From NCBI GenBank assembly GCA_947074235.1, contig CAMTOV010000009.1, positions 1-38,793 on the forward strand: a stretch of DNA of 38,793 bases, read 5' to 3'. Shown in pieces: positions 38,728 through 38,793 of this stretch; within the stretch, counting starts at the first letter, position 1, and each line of letters begins with the position of its first letter. This stretch comes from an uncultured Bacteroides sp. Lineage in GTDB: Bacteria > Bacteroidota > Bacteroidia > Bacteroidales > Bacteroidaceae. Under the pieces are notes generated by a model that saw only the letters and a program-made list of their open reading frames with translations, was not told the origin of the DNA and searched no databases. Position numbers and translations under genes: made by a program.

Positions 38728-38793
38728 ATGTATAGCGATTTTCTTGAATTGGTGCAAAATAGACAAAGCGACAGAGCTTTTGATAAAGAGCGT
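38728..38793 (+). CDS. Nitroreductase family protein, N-terminal fragment
   Basis: The last 66 bases give 22 codons, MYSDFLELVQNRQSDRAFDK and on, to the window edge. The pattern F-x-E-L-V-x-x-R-x-S-x-R-x-(F/Y) is the usual N-terminus of FMN-dependent nitroreductase-like flavoproteins, where the Arg and Ser help bind FMN phosphate. It follows ribE by 38 bp on the same strand. The rest lies outside the window, so subfamily and substrate are unknown. Confidence 0.75.
   Translation, partial: MYSDFLELVQNRQSDRAFDKER

Overview
The window comes from a Bacteroidales chromosome, most likely Bacteroidaceae. Evidence: AT-rich intergenic DNA, frequent matches to the Bacteroidetes -7 element TAnnTTTG upstream of genes, weak or absent Shine-Dalgarno sites, and gene families typical of the phylum (DUF3127, DUF4835, a PIN-PhoH protein, a TonB receptor with a carboxypeptidase-D-like N-terminal domain, SDR-type threonine dehydrogenase beside kbl). 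No species can be named from sequence alone.

Layout. Positions 1-2475 look like a decayed accessory island. The left edge holds the start of an endonuclease IV gene. It is followed by a frameshifted micro-ORF, an unrecognised C-terminally membrane-anchored protein, a tandem-HTH protein, and a broken N-terminal fragment of a tyrosine recombinase that lies about 280 bp from the 3' end of tRNA-Asp(GTC). Positions 2551-10020 are housekeeping metabolism on the + strand: purU, hisH-hisA-hisF-hisIE, ftsE, lysC, lysA. Positions 10084-12810 hold a DUF2721 membrane protein and kbl (minus), divergent from the SDR threonine dehydrogenase (plus); these last two would convert threonine to glycine and acetyl-CoA. 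Next come a lipoprotein, murB and a PhnP-like metallo-hydrolase. Positions 15795-24629 form a DNA-replication/repair and maintenance block: a DUF3127 protein with an SSB-like acidic tip, dnaN, a DnaQ-like exonuclease, coaBC, DUF4835, recN, rlmB and a degenerate trypsin-like/TPR protein. Positions 25033-32127 hold ridA and folC (convergent, overlapping by 33 bp), PIN-PhoH, a TonB receptor (minus), a secreted esterase and tpx. Positions 32172-36041 are a minus-strand run glnS, TPR protein, DedA protein. The right end holds a small lipoprotein, phoU, a candidate small RNA or leader RNA, ribE, and the start of a nitroreductase.

Most coding content is ordinary core genome. The least explained material is non-coding: two different families of about 62-64 bp intergenic repeats, each present twice; a 22-bp tandem repeat; a terminator in the esterase leader and a promoter-plus-terminator unit upstream of ribE; and the tRNA-linked island with two unrecognised genes. 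I did not find a CRISPR array, a complete mobile element or a clearly recognisable defence system.
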